Positions 50,901-63,300 of a stretch of DNA of 64,000 bases are shown here, piece after piece (the stretch's first letter is position 1; the number at the start of each line of letters is the position of its first letter). The notes below the pieces were generated by a model. The model was not told the origin of the DNA. It was given only the letters and a program-made list of their open reading frames with translations, and ran no database searches. A program made the translations under genes and the position numbers. Origin of the DNA: Clavibacter sp. A6099 (GTDB lineage: Bacteria; Actinomycetota; Actinomycetes; Actinomycetales; Microbacteriaceae). Location: contig NZ_CP083439.1 of the NCBI RefSeq assembly GCF_021919125.1, forward strand, positions 2,728,001 to 2,792,000, written 5' to 3'.

Positions 50901-51575
50901 ATGTCCGTCGACGAGCTCTCCAGCGCCGCGCAGGACTACCTCAAGCTCATCTGGTCGGCGACCGAGTGGACCGACCAGCCGATGACCGTCAGCCGGCTCG
51001 CGGAGCGCCTGGGCGTCCGTCCCGCCACCGCGTCCGACGGCATCCGCCGCCTCACCGCGCAGGGCCTCGTGGAGCACCGGCCGTACGGCAGCATCGAGCT
51101 CACCGACGACGGCCGCCGCCACGCGATCCAGATGGTGCGCCGCCACCGCCTGCTCGAGACGTTCCTCGTGGAGGTGCTCGGCTACGGCTGGGACGAGGTG
51201 CACGACGAGGCCGAGGTGCTCGAGCACGCGGTCTCCGACGACTTCGTGGCGCGCATCGACCAGCACCTCGGGCACCCGTCGCGGGATCCGCACGGCGACC
51301 CCATCCCCTCGGCCGACGGCGAGCCGCACCTGCCGGACGCGACCGTGCTCGCGGACGCCGTCGCCGACCGGCCGATGCGCGTCCGGCGGATCTCGGACGA
51401 GGACCCGCGCCTGCTGCGCGAGCTCGCCGAGCACGGCATCGGGCTCGACGCGACGCTCGTGCGCGAGGCCGCATCCGGCTCTCCCGGCGCCGTGCGCGTG
51501 ACGGTGGACGGATCCGCGGCGCGGCCGCTCACGCCCGCGGCCGCCTCCGCGGTCTGGGTGTCCGACGCCGACTGA
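50901..51575 (+). CDS. mntR: DtxR/MntR-family metal-dependent repressor
   Basis: A 224-residue regulator. The N-terminal winged helix is AQDYLKLIWSATEW, VSRLAERLGVRPATASDGIRRL and GSIELTDDGRRHAIQMVRRHRLLETFLVEVLGYGWDEVHDEAEVLEHAVSD, which includes the metal sites and dimer helix. The C-terminal SH3-like domain is about residues 150-224. The gene is convergent with mntH, whose promoter has a matching palindrome, so it most likely senses manganese. DtxR-type iron sensing is the alternative. The ATG has no ribosome site, and the -10 lies 6 nt before it. Confidence 0.88.
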   Translation: MSVDELSSAAQDYLKLIWSATEWTDQPMTVSRLAERLGVRPATASDGIRRLTAQGLVEHRPYGSIELTDDGRRHAIQMVRRHRLLETFLVEVLGYGWDEVHDEAEVLEHAVSDDFVARIDQHLGHPSRDPHGDPIPSADGEPHLPDATVLADAVADRPMRVRRISDEDPRLLRELAEHGIGLDATLVREAASGSPGAVRVTVDGSAARPLTPAAASAVWVSDAD

Positions 51576-51596
51576 CGCCCGGTCGACCCGCGTGCG

Positions 51597-52847
51597 TCAG
51601 CCCGTGAAGGTCAGCACCACGAGCGCGACGTTCAGCACCACCACGAGCGACACCGCGACCCACGCCGCGATGCGCGTGATCGGCCGGTCGACGTGCGCGC
51701 CCATCACGCGCCGGTCGCCCGTGAGGCGGATCAGCGGGACGAGCGCGAACGGGATCCCGAGGCTCAGCACGACCTGGCTGATCACGAGCGCGGTGGTCGG
51801 GTCGACGCCGATCGCGAGGATCGCGAGCGCCGGGATCAGCGTCACCACGCGCCGGGCGAGCAGCGGCACCTTCACGTGCAGCAGGCCGCCCATGATCGCC
51901 GCGCCCGCGTAGGCGCCGACCGACGTCGACGCCAGGCCCGACGCGAGCAGCCCGACCGCGAAGACGACGCCGACGACCGGTCCCAGCGACGCCGTGATGG
52001 CCGCGTGCGCGCCCTCGATGGAGTCGGTGCCGGGCACGCCGCCGAGGCTCGCGGCGGCGATGAGGAGCATGGAGATGTTGACGGCGCCGGCCACGGCGAG
52101 CGCGGTGATCACGTCCCAGCGCGTCGCGCGGAGCAGCCGTCGGAGCACGCCGTCGTCGGTCTGCACGCCGTGCCGGTCTCGGCTCAGAGACGAGTGCAGG
52201 TAGACGGCGTGCGGCATGACGGTCGCGCCGAGCATGCTCGCGGCGAGCAGCACGCTGTCCGGCCCGTCGAAGCGCGGCACGAGCCCGCCCGCGATGCCGG
52301 ATCCCGACAGCGGGCTCACGACGAGGCCCGTGAGGAACCCCACCGTGATCACGAGGAGGAGCGCGCCGATCACGAGCTCGAACGGCCGCTGCCCGTGCCG
52401 CGACTGCACGGCGAGGAGGCCGATCGAGATGAGTCCGACGATCACGCCGCCGGCGACGAGCGGGATCCCGAACAGCAGGTGCAGCGCGATCGCCCCGCCG
52501 ATGACCTCAGCGAGGTCGGTGGCCGCGGCGATGAGCTCGGCCTGCACCCAGAACGCGCGGCGGCGCGTGGTCGGCAGCCGCTGGCCGAGCAGCTCCGGGA
52601 GGCTGCGGCCCGTGACGAGCCCGAGCTTCGCCGACTGGTACTGCACGAGCACGGCGATGGCGTTCGCGGCGACGAGCACCCACACCAGCAGGTAGCCGTA
52701 GCGCGCGCCCGCGGTGAGGTTGGCGGCGACGTTGCCGGGATCCACGTACGCGATGGCCGCGACGAACGCCGGGCCCAGCAGGAGCACGAGCCGCGGGCCG
52801 GTGACGGGCCGACGCGCGCGGGCGCGCTCGGGGGCGGTGCGGGTCAT
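51597..52847 (-). CDS. mntH: Nramp-family manganese/divalent metal transporter
   Basis: A 416-residue membrane protein with eleven helices. The metal-binding motifs of Nramp are clear: AYVDPGNVAANL in helix 1 (DPGN, about 36-39) and ATVMPHAVYLHSSL in helix 6 (MPH, about 215). It imports Mn2+ with protons. The ATG at 52847 is followed by a basic start (RARARRP). The palindrome at 52868 lies 21 nt upstream, in the promoter. It ends 22 nt from mntR, on the opposite strand. Confidence 0.94.
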   Translation of the reverse strand: MTRTAPERARARRPVTGPRLVLLLGPAFVAAIAYVDPGNVAANLTAGARYGYLLVWVLVAANAIAVLVQYQSAKLGLVTGRSLPELLGQRLPTTRRRAFWVQAELIAAATDLAEVIGGAIALHLLFGIPLVAGGVIVGLISIGLLAVQSRHGQRPFELVIGALLLVITVGFLTGLVVSPLSGSGIAGGLVPRFDGPDSVLLAASMLGATVMPHAVYLHSSLSRDRHGVQTDDGVLRRLLRATRWDVITALAVAGAVNISMLLIAAASLGGVPGTDSIEGAHAAITASLGPVVGVVFAVGLLASGLASTSVGAYAGAAIMGGLLHVKVPLLARRVVTLIPALAILAIGVDPTTALVISQVVLSLGIPFALVPLIRLTGDRRVMGAHVDRPITRIAAWVAVSLVVVLNVALVVLTFTG

Positions 52848-52867
52848 GGCGGCCTCTCCGTCGAAGT

Positions 52868-52883
52868 GTTAGCCGAGGCTAAC
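52868..52883. promoter_or_regulatory. MntR/DtxR operator upstream of mntH
   Basis: GTTAGCC-GA-GGCTAAC is a perfect inverted repeat of 7 bp with a 2-nt spacer, matching the TTAGGC-type palindromes bound by MntR/DtxR proteins. It lies 21 nt before the mntH start, where a bound repressor would block transcription. Confidence 0.75.
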
Positions 52884-52905
52884 ATCCGTTCGCGCACACG
52901 CGGAA

Positions 52906-52931
52906 GGGCCCGTCCGGAAGCGGACGGGCCC
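52906..52931. terminator. Terminator after the HAD gene
   Basis: A perfect 11-bp stem (GGGCCCGTCCG) with a 4-nt loop lies 47 nt past the HAD stop on the minus strand. It separates that gene from the mntH promoter. Confidence 0.8.
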
Positions 52932-52977
52932 CGAGGGTCCTGCGGGTCGCGCGGGGGGCTGCGAGCGCCCGCGCGGA

Positions 52978-53898
52978 TCAGCTCGCGGTGCGGCCCGGCG
53001 CGAGGAACGCGGAGTCGTCATCGGCCTCGCCGCGCACGATGCGCACCCACTGCGCGAGGAGCGCGGCGCCCGCCTCGTCGTGGATGAGGTCGCCCGCGGT
53101 GAGCACGGGGTACGGCGTCGCGGGGATCCCGTCGGCCGGCCGCACGTCGACGTGCGCGACCTCGTGGCCGTTCTCGTGCAGCCAGCGCGCCATCGCGTAG
53201 TCGGTGCGCGAGTCGCCGACCGTGCGCCAGCGCAGCGGCAGCGGGCCGCTGTCGGCCAGCAGCTCCAGGGCGCGAGCGGCGCCGAGGTCCTTGCCGAGGC
53301 GGATCGACTCGACGTCGGTCGAGATGATCGTGGGATCCACGCGCACCTGCACCTCGCCGTGCGCGTCCGGCACCTCGACGCCCTCGAGCACCGAGCCGAG
53401 CCCGTGCGCCGTGAGGATCTCGACGGCGCGCGCGTCGAGGTCGGGCTGCAGCCGGAGGTAGTCGGCGGACGAGACGCTCGTGAGCTGCTCGACCGAGACC
53501 ATCGCGTGCTTGGTGGTGTCGAAGAACATCGAGTCGGCGAAGCGCTCGGCGACGAGCCGCTCCATGTCGCGCATGTACGCCTCCGGCAGCGCGAGCGACC
53601 GGTCGACGTGCACCTCGCCCGCGCCGTCCGCCGTGATCGAGAACCAGGACGCGCCCTTCTCGCAGACGGCATGCACGCGGGCCCCCGCGGGGAGACCTGC
53701 CGCGAGCAGCGGGCCGACGACCTGCTCGCGGATGAAGGCATCCGAGCGGCCCGTGTTGAAGACGACCGGGACGCCCGCGGCCGCGAGCTCCACGAGGTCG
53801 GCGGCGATGCTCGGGATGGCGAGGGTGCGGGTGATCGGGCTGGCGATGGGTCCGTCGACGTCGAGGAGGAGGCCGAGGGGCGCGGGGGTCGTGGTCAC
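52978..53898 (-). CDS. HAD-superfamily phosphatase
   Basis: A 306-residue protein. Motif I is LLLDVDGPI (nucleophile Asp about residue 13; the second Asp is the usual acid), motif II is VVFNTGRS and the C-terminal motif is VGDSRTDYAMARWL. A cap domain sits between, as in Cof/SPP-type sugar or cofactor phosphatases. The GTG at 53898 was chosen because GGGAG lies close upstream; an ATG three codons earlier (53907) is possible. Its upstream region is a 47-bp tandem repeat. Substrate unknown. Confidence 0.78.
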   Translation of the reverse strand: MTTTPAPLGLLLDVDGPIASPITRTLAIPSIAADLVELAAAGVPVVFNTGRSDAFIREQVVGPLLAAGLPAGARVHAVCEKGASWFSITADGAGEVHVDRSLALPEAYMRDMERLVAERFADSMFFDTTKHAMVSVEQLTSVSSADYLRLQPDLDARAVEILTAHGLGSVLEGVEVPDAHGEVQVRVDPTIISTDVESIRLGKDLGAARALELLADSGPLPLRWRTVGDSRTDYAMARWLHENGHEVAHVDVRPADGIPATPYPVLTAGDLIHDEAGAALLAQWVRIVRGEADDDSAFLAPGRTAS

Positions 53899-53907
53899 GG
53901 CTCCCAT

Positions 53908-54048
53908 CCTCCCGCAGGCCGAGGGCGCCCCGATGCGACTGGGGACACCGACGGCCTCCCGCAGGCCGAGGGCGCCCCGATGCGACTGGGGACACCGACG
54001 GCCTCCCGCAGGCAGGAGGCACGCCGATGCGACCGGGGAGGTCGGACG
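53908..54048. repeat. 47-bp tandem repeat upstream of the HAD gene
   Basis: Two identical copies (53908-53954 and 53955-54001) and a third diverged copy (54002-54048) that keeps CCTCCCGCAGGC at its start and CCGATGCGAC in its middle. Each copy carries, on the minus strand, a GCGGGAGG that can act as ribosome site. It fills the gap between the HAD gene and the downstream end of the MFS gene. Confidence 0.85.
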
Positions 54049-54050
54049 GA

Positions 54051-55355
54051 TCAGGCAGCCTCGCGCGCGGCAGCCGCGCGACCCCGGGCGGCCCGGCCCG
54101 CGGATCCCACGACGAGCGCGACCGACACCGCCATCACCGCGAGGAACGCCCCCGGCAGCGACGCGATGCCGAACCCGTCGAGCAGCGCGCCGCCGACGAG
54201 CGCGCCGCCGCCGATGCCCACGTTGAACGCGGTCGTGTAGAAGGAGCTGGCCGTGTCGCGGAACGACGGGTGCGCGGCGTGCAGCATGCGCGTCTGGAGC
54301 AGCGTCGGGATCGCGCCGAACGCGAGCCCCCAGAGGAGGAAGCCGGGGATCGCGACGGCCCAGAGGCCGGGCACGAACGCCAGCGCGCTGACGCCCGCCG
54401 CCGCCGCCCCGAGGCCCGCGAGCACGCCCAGCTGCGGTCGGCTCGCGAACACGGTGCCGGCGATGAGGAGCCCGACCGCACCAGCGATGCCGTAGCCGAA
54501 GAGCATGGCGCTGAGCTGCTGCTCGGGGATCCCCATCACGCGCGTGACGAACGGGTCGACGTACGTGTAGAAGCCGTAGTGGCCGATCATGATCACCATC
54601 GCCGTGAGGCACACGAGCAGCACGCCGCCGAGGCCCTGCCCGGCCATGCGCTGCCGGATCCCCACGCGACCTCCCGCGGGCGCGTCGACCGGCGCCTCAC
54701 GCTCGGGCCGCCCGACCGCCGGCAGGAACCGCCACACGAGCAGGATCCCCACGAGCGTGAGCACGCCGATCCCCGCGAACGCCGCCCGCCAGCCGAACGC
54801 CTGCCCCGCCGCGGTGCCGACCGGCACGCCGAGCACGAACGCGAGGCTGCCGCCGCCGACCGTGAGCGCGACCGCCCGCCCGATGAGCGCGGGCGGCACC
54901 AGGTGCGCCGAGTACGCGCCGACGACCGCCCAGAACAGGCCGTGCGCGAGGCCGCCGAGCACGCGCGTCGCGGTGACGAGCTCGAACGTGGGCGCGATGG
55001 CCGTGAGGAGGTTGCTCGTCGCGAAGACGGCCAGCACCGCGAGCAGCAGCGCGTGCCGCGGGACCCGGCGGGTGAGGGCCGCGAGCGGCGCGCTGGAGAC
55101 GACCACCGCGACCGCGAACACCGAGACGAGGAGACCGACGCGCGACTCCTCGACGCCGAGGTCGCCGCTCATCTCGCTGAGGAGGCCCGTGGGCAGCATC
55201 TCGCTCGTGACGCTGAGGAACACGCACGCGGCGAGCGTGAGGATCCCGACCCAGGGGAAGCGGAAGGACGGGTCGACGCCCGGTCGCGGGCGGCGCCGTC
55301 CGGCACGCTCGGCGCGCTCGAGGTCGGGCAGGAAGATGGGGGAGGTGTTCGTCAT
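54051..55355 (-). CDS. MFS transporter, DHA1 family
   Basis: A 434-residue membrane protein with twelve helices. The N-terminal region has EMLPTGLLSEMSGDLGVEESRVGLLVSVFAVAVVV and ALTRRVPRHALLLAVLAVF (the conserved RxxxR loop after helix 2), typical of DHA1 exporters for drugs, arabinose or nucleosides. The second half begins at about residue 230 (GLGGVLLVCLTAMVIMIGH). ATG at 55355 begins MTNTSPIFLPDL. It is divergent from purU, with 77 bp between starts. Substrate unknown. Confidence 0.88.
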   Translation of the reverse strand: MTNTSPIFLPDLERAERAGRRRPRPGVDPSFRFPWVGILTLAACVFLSVTSEMLPTGLLSEMSGDLGVEESRVGLLVSVFAVAVVVSSAPLAALTRRVPRHALLLAVLAVFATSNLLTAIAPTFELVTATRVLGGLAHGLFWAVVGAYSAHLVPPALIGRAVALTVGGGSLAFVLGVPVGTAAGQAFGWRAAFAGIGVLTLVGILLVWRFLPAVGRPEREAPVDAPAGGRVGIRQRMAGQGLGGVLLVCLTAMVIMIGHYGFYTYVDPFVTRVMGIPEQQLSAMLFGYGIAGAVGLLIAGTVFASRPQLGVLAGLGAAAAGVSALAFVPGLWAVAIPGFLLWGLAFGAIPTLLQTRMLHAAHPSFRDTASSFYTTAFNVGIGGGALVGGALLDGFGIASLPGAFLAVMAVSVALVVGSAGRAARGRAAAAREAA

Positions 55356-55420
55356 GGGACCTGAGGGGACGTGACGGCGGGAGTGCTCCCGGGGCCGGCG
55401 GGATCCGCGCAGCCAGGGAA

Positions 55421-55426
55421 TAGCCT
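55421..55426 (+). promoter_or_regulatory. Probable -10 hexamer of purU (leaderless start)
   Basis: TAGCCT stands 6 nt (AGACGG) before the purU ATG. Confidence 0.4.
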
Positions 55427-55432
55427 AGACGG

Positions 55433-56305
55433 ATGACCGACCAGGCCACCCCCGCGCGCGCGCCGCACCGCGTACTCGTCTTCTCCTGCGACGACCGCCC
55501 GGGCATCGTGCACGCCATCGCGGGCGCGATCGTCGAGGCCGGCGGCGACATCACCGAGTCGCAGCAGTTCTCGAGCGCCGACACGGGCCGCTTCTTCATG
55601 CGCCTGCAGATCCAGAGCGCGGCCGACGACGACCGGCTGGCCGACGCGCTCGCCGCCGTGGTCGAGCGGTACGACGCGACCTGGCACCTCGACGAGGTGG
55701 GCCGGCGGCTGCGCACGCTCGTTCTGGGATCCACCGCCGAGCACTGCGTGAACGACCTGCTGTTCCGGCAGCGCGCGGGCCAGCTGCCCGTCGAGATCCC
55801 CCTCGTCCTCAGCAACCACGGGAGGCTCGCCGACCTCGCGGGCTTCTACGGCGTGCCGTTCGAGCACGTGCCCGTCACCGACGACGCGTCGAAGCGGGCG
55901 TTCGAGGAGCGCGTGATCCGCGCGGTCGAGGAGCACGACATCGAGCTGGTGGTGCTCGCGCGCTACATGCAGATCCTCTCCCCCGAGCTCTGCGCGCGCC
56001 TCAGCGGCCGGATCATCAACATCCACCACTCCTTCCTGCCCGGCTTCAAGGGCGCGAACCCCTACAAGCAGGCGCACGCGCGGGGCGTCAAGCTCATCGG
56101 CGCGACCGCCCACTTCGTCACGAGCGACCTCGACGAGGGCCCGATCGTGGAGCAGAACGTCGTGCGGGTCGACCACTCGCGCAGCGCCCGCGAGCTCATG
56201 GCGATCGGCCAGGACGAGGAGTCGCGCACCCTCACGCAGGCCGTGCGCTGGTTCGCGGAGCACCGCGTGCTGCTCGACGGCGCGCGCACGATCATCTTCC
56301 GCTGA
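55433..56305 (+). CDS. purU: Formyltetrahydrofolate deformylase
   Basis: A 290-residue enzyme that hydrolyses 10-formyl-THF to formate and THF, balancing one-carbon pools. An N-terminal ACT domain (VLVFSCDDRPGIVHAIAGAIVE) is followed by a formyltransferase-like catalytic domain: VVLARYMQILSPEL, INIHHSFLPGFKGANPYKQA (His and Asn of the active site) and ATAHFVTSDLDEGPIVEQ (Asp). Length fits the family (280-290). It lies about 12 kb from glyA-folD on the chromosome. Confidence 0.96.
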   Translation: MTDQATPARAPHRVLVFSCDDRPGIVHAIAGAIVEAGGDITESQQFSSADTGRFFMRLQIQSAADDDRLADALAAVVERYDATWHLDEVGRRLRTLVLGSTAEHCVNDLLFRQRAGQLPVEIPLVLSNHGRLADLAGFYGVPFEHVPVTDDASKRAFEERVIRAVEEHDIELVVLARYMQILSPELCARLSGRIINIHHSFLPGFKGANPYKQAHARGVKLIGATAHFVTSDLDEGPIVEQNVVRVDHSRSARELMAIGQDEESRTLTQAVRWFAEHRVLLDGARTIIFR

Positions 56306-56337
56306 CGCGCGCTGAGCGCAACCGCCGCGGACGCCAC

Positions 56338-56371
56338 GAGGGGGCGGGCGCCTCACGGCACCCGCCCCCTC
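56338..56371. terminator. Bidirectional terminator between purU and the first subtilase
   Basis: A perfect 11-bp stem (GAGGGGGCGGG) with a 12-nt loop, between two convergent gene ends. Confidence 0.85.
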
Positions 56372-56397
56372 GGCGGTCACTCCGGGTCAGCCGCCGA

Positions 56398-60009
<3,612 letters not shown>

Positions 60010-60274
60010 GAACACGTCCTTCGAGTGGGGATGAGTGGCCCGCGCGCACCCCTTGCGACACGCGCGAATCCTCAACATACCCCGGGTATTCGCCCTGAGA
60101 GCGGCCGGTTGTTACCGCCGTGTAACAGTTGCCGGCCGGCACCCGAATCCCGTCATGACTGCCATCCGCTCCCGATCGCGCACCGTCCACCCCGCGGCGC
60201 CATCGCCTGCCGCAAGGCAGCCTTTCAGGCTTCGTCGTCCCTCCCCGTGTAGTGGCCGGGTGCGCACGCACGAC

Positions 60275-60306
60275 GGAGGGCGGGTGCCGTCCGGCACCCG
60301 CCCTCC
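60275..60306. terminator. Terminator after the second subtilase
   Basis: A perfect 14-bp stem (GGAGGGCGGGTGCC) with a 4-nt loop begins 19 nt past the stop of the upstream subtilase. The two subtilase genes are therefore transcribed separately. The 265-bp interval between them also holds the promoter of the first gene, where I could not fix a -10. Confidence 0.88.
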
Positions 60307-60324
60307 GCTCGCCTCACGCGACGA

Positions 60325-63300
60325 TCAGCGCACGAGGATCCTCTGCGCGCGGCTCGTGCCCCCGCCGACGAGGTTGTCGCCCGCGTAGGAGGCCTGCACC
60401 GTGCGGGTCCCCGGCGCGATGCCCGCGATGTCGGCGCAGCCGGAGCCGGAGCCGTCGAGGGGCACGTCGTGCTCCGCGCCGTCCACGGTCACCCGCACGA
60501 CCCCGGTGGCCGCCTGCTTCCCGGCCGACGTGACCGACACCTGCACGTGCACGGTGCCGCTCGCCGCGCCCCGCGGTTGCGTCGCCTGCATGTGCACCGT
60601 CGCCGCGTCGCGTGCCGTGACGGTCGGGCTCGTGGCGACGCCCGTCTGCCCGTCGGATGCGGTGGCCGTCACCCGGACGGCGAGCGCCGTGCCCGCGACC
60701 GCGGAGGTCACGCGGAACGTGGATCCCGTGGCCCCGGCGATCGGCGTGCCGTTCGACAGCCACTGCGTGGCGAGCGTCACGCCCTGCGGCGTCCACGCGC
60801 CCGTCGACGCCGTGAGCGTCTGCCCGACGTCCGGCGTGCCCGTGATGGCGGGAGCCGTGGTCACCGTGGGAGCCGCGGAGGCCGCGGGCGTGGTGACGCC
60901 CACGATCGTGGTCGCGGTCGAGCCGCCGTAGCTCACGAGCCCGACGTACGACTTCCCGGCCGCGAGACCCGACCACGAGGCCGTGTACGTGGCCTTCTTC
61001 CCCGCGGTGACGGGGAGCTGGGCCGGCGAGACCGCGAAGGACCCCTCCCCGCCCGTGCCCTGCACGTCGTACCGCGTGAGGTCGAAGTCGACGCTCGTCG
61101 CCGAACCCGCGAGCTTCGAGGCCTGCACGCCGACGATGTAGTCGCCCGCCTCCGGCGCCGGCACGACGATGCGCTCCGACAGCGAGGACGTCTGCTGCAG
61201 GCTGATGAGCTTCCGGTCGTCGTCGGTCTTGCCCACCTTCTGGAGGTACAGCACGAGGTCGGATGCCCCGTCGACCGGCGCCGCGTCGAGGACCAGCGCC
61301 TTCTCGCCCGCCTTCACCGTGATCTCGGCCCCGTCGGCGTCGGTGGCGGTGACGCTGCCGGAGTGTCCGGCGTGGCCGGTGTCGCCGTCGCTCAGCAGCT
61401 CCCCGGGCGCGAGCCCGGCGGCCGTGAGCGGGATCCGGCCGGTGATGCCCGCGTCGACCGACACGTCGGCCTTCCCGCTCGTGCCGGTGCCGTCGACCGA
61501 CGCCGGGGCGATGACCGCGGTCGGCCGCACCGCGATGGGGCTGCGGACGGTGCCGGCCGATCCGGTCCAGGTGAGCGAACCGGTCGACCACGCGTCGGAC
61601 GGAGCCCCGCGCTTCGGGGTGATGCGCACCTGGAAGGACTTCGTCTGGCCCGGGGCCGTGAACGACAGCCGCGCGGGCGTGACCTTCACGTCGGCCTGCG
61701 ATACGCCCTGCACGGAGGCCGTCCAGGTGCCCGCCGTCAGCGACGTCACGGTGCGCGTGACGGTGGTGGATCCCATGAGCTTCCCGACGCCGATGCTCGG
61801 CAGGTTCAGCTGCGACGGGGCCACCGGCGCCACCGGGTGCGGCAGCTCCAGGCCCGTGGCCGCGGCGTAGCCGGCCCAGTCCTTCGCGCCGCTCGGGTAG
61901 TAGAGGCCCGGGTTCAGGAACCGGTCGGGCGCGATCTGCCCCGCCCCCTGGGCGAACGGATCCGTGGCGGGCTTGCCGTCCGCGTCGAGCGTGTCGGTCG
62001 CGGTCGTCATGAGCGCCGACTTGACCTCGGCCGGCGACGCCTTCGGGTGGACGCCGAGGTAGACGAGCCCGAATCCGGCGATGTGCGGCGAGGACATGGA
62101 CGTGCCCGAGTACGGGGCGAAGGCGGGCTTGCCGCCGTCGTCGCTGACCGCGGCCAGGATCCCCACGCCCGGAGCGGTGATGTCGGGCTTGATGGTGTCA
62201 CCGCCGTCGACGTCCTCGGAGGCGCCGCGCGAGCTGAATCCCGCGACCTGCGGCGCGGGGCGCTCGACGCCCGTCGTGTTCCCGTTCGTCAGGGTCACCG
62301 TGGCGCCCGCCTTCGCCGCGTAGTCGACGATCGCCTGCCGGGCGTCGGCGTCGAGGTGCACCGTGGGGACGGCGTGGAGGTCGTCGTCCTGGGAGTCGGG
62401 CTCGACGTTGGTGAGCACCATGCCGATGCCGCCCGCGCGCTTGACCTCGGTGCTCTTGTCCATGCGGGTGACGGTGCCGCGGTCGCACTGCACGATGCGG
62501 CCGCGCACCTTGGCGGGATCCAGCGTCCCCTTGCCGCACAGCTCAGGCGACGTGGCGCCCTTCACCCCGGAGTCCGCCGCGCGCACGAGGGGGCCCGAGA
62601 CGGGCGATCCCACGGTCGCGGAGGCGCCGGCGAACTTCGCTCCGCTGCCGAGGGTCACCGTGCCGGAGTAGTTGCGCGGCACGCTGCTGGCCGCGACGGT
62701 GGTGACCCACGGCTCGGTGTTCGCGACCGTGTCGGCGTCGGGGCCGCTGTTGCCCGCCGACGCCGCGACGAAGATGCCGGCGTCCGCCGCACCGAGGAGG
62801 GCGCGCTGGAACGCGTCCTCGGTCTTGCCGGGGCCGCCGAGCGACATGTTGAGCACGTCGACGCCGTCGGCCGTGGCCGCCTCGATCCCGGCGACGATGT
62901 CCGACAGCTCGCAGGCGTCGTCCGTCTCCTTCGTCAGGTCGGGTCCGCTCCAGCACACCTTGTAGGCCGCGATCTTCGCGGCGGGGGCGATGCCGGCGAT
63001 GGTCTCCTGGATGGTGCCCGCGGTCGCCGCCACGCCCGCGTCGCCCGCGGCCGTGCTCGCGGTGTGGCTCCCGTGGCCCGCGGTGTCGAGGGGGGACAGC
63101 TTCTCCTGCGGCCCGTTGGGATCGCCCGAGGCGGCTCGGCCGGCCTCGAACGAGCGCGCGCCCACGATCTTGGTGGAGCAGTCGTCGGCGGTGAACCCGT
63201 CGCCGGTCTGGCACGTGCCGTGGAAGACGGTGCCGTCGCCCTTCCGGAAGTCGATGCGGGAGCCGTCGAGGTACGGATCCTCCCCGGGCGTGGTCCCGAG

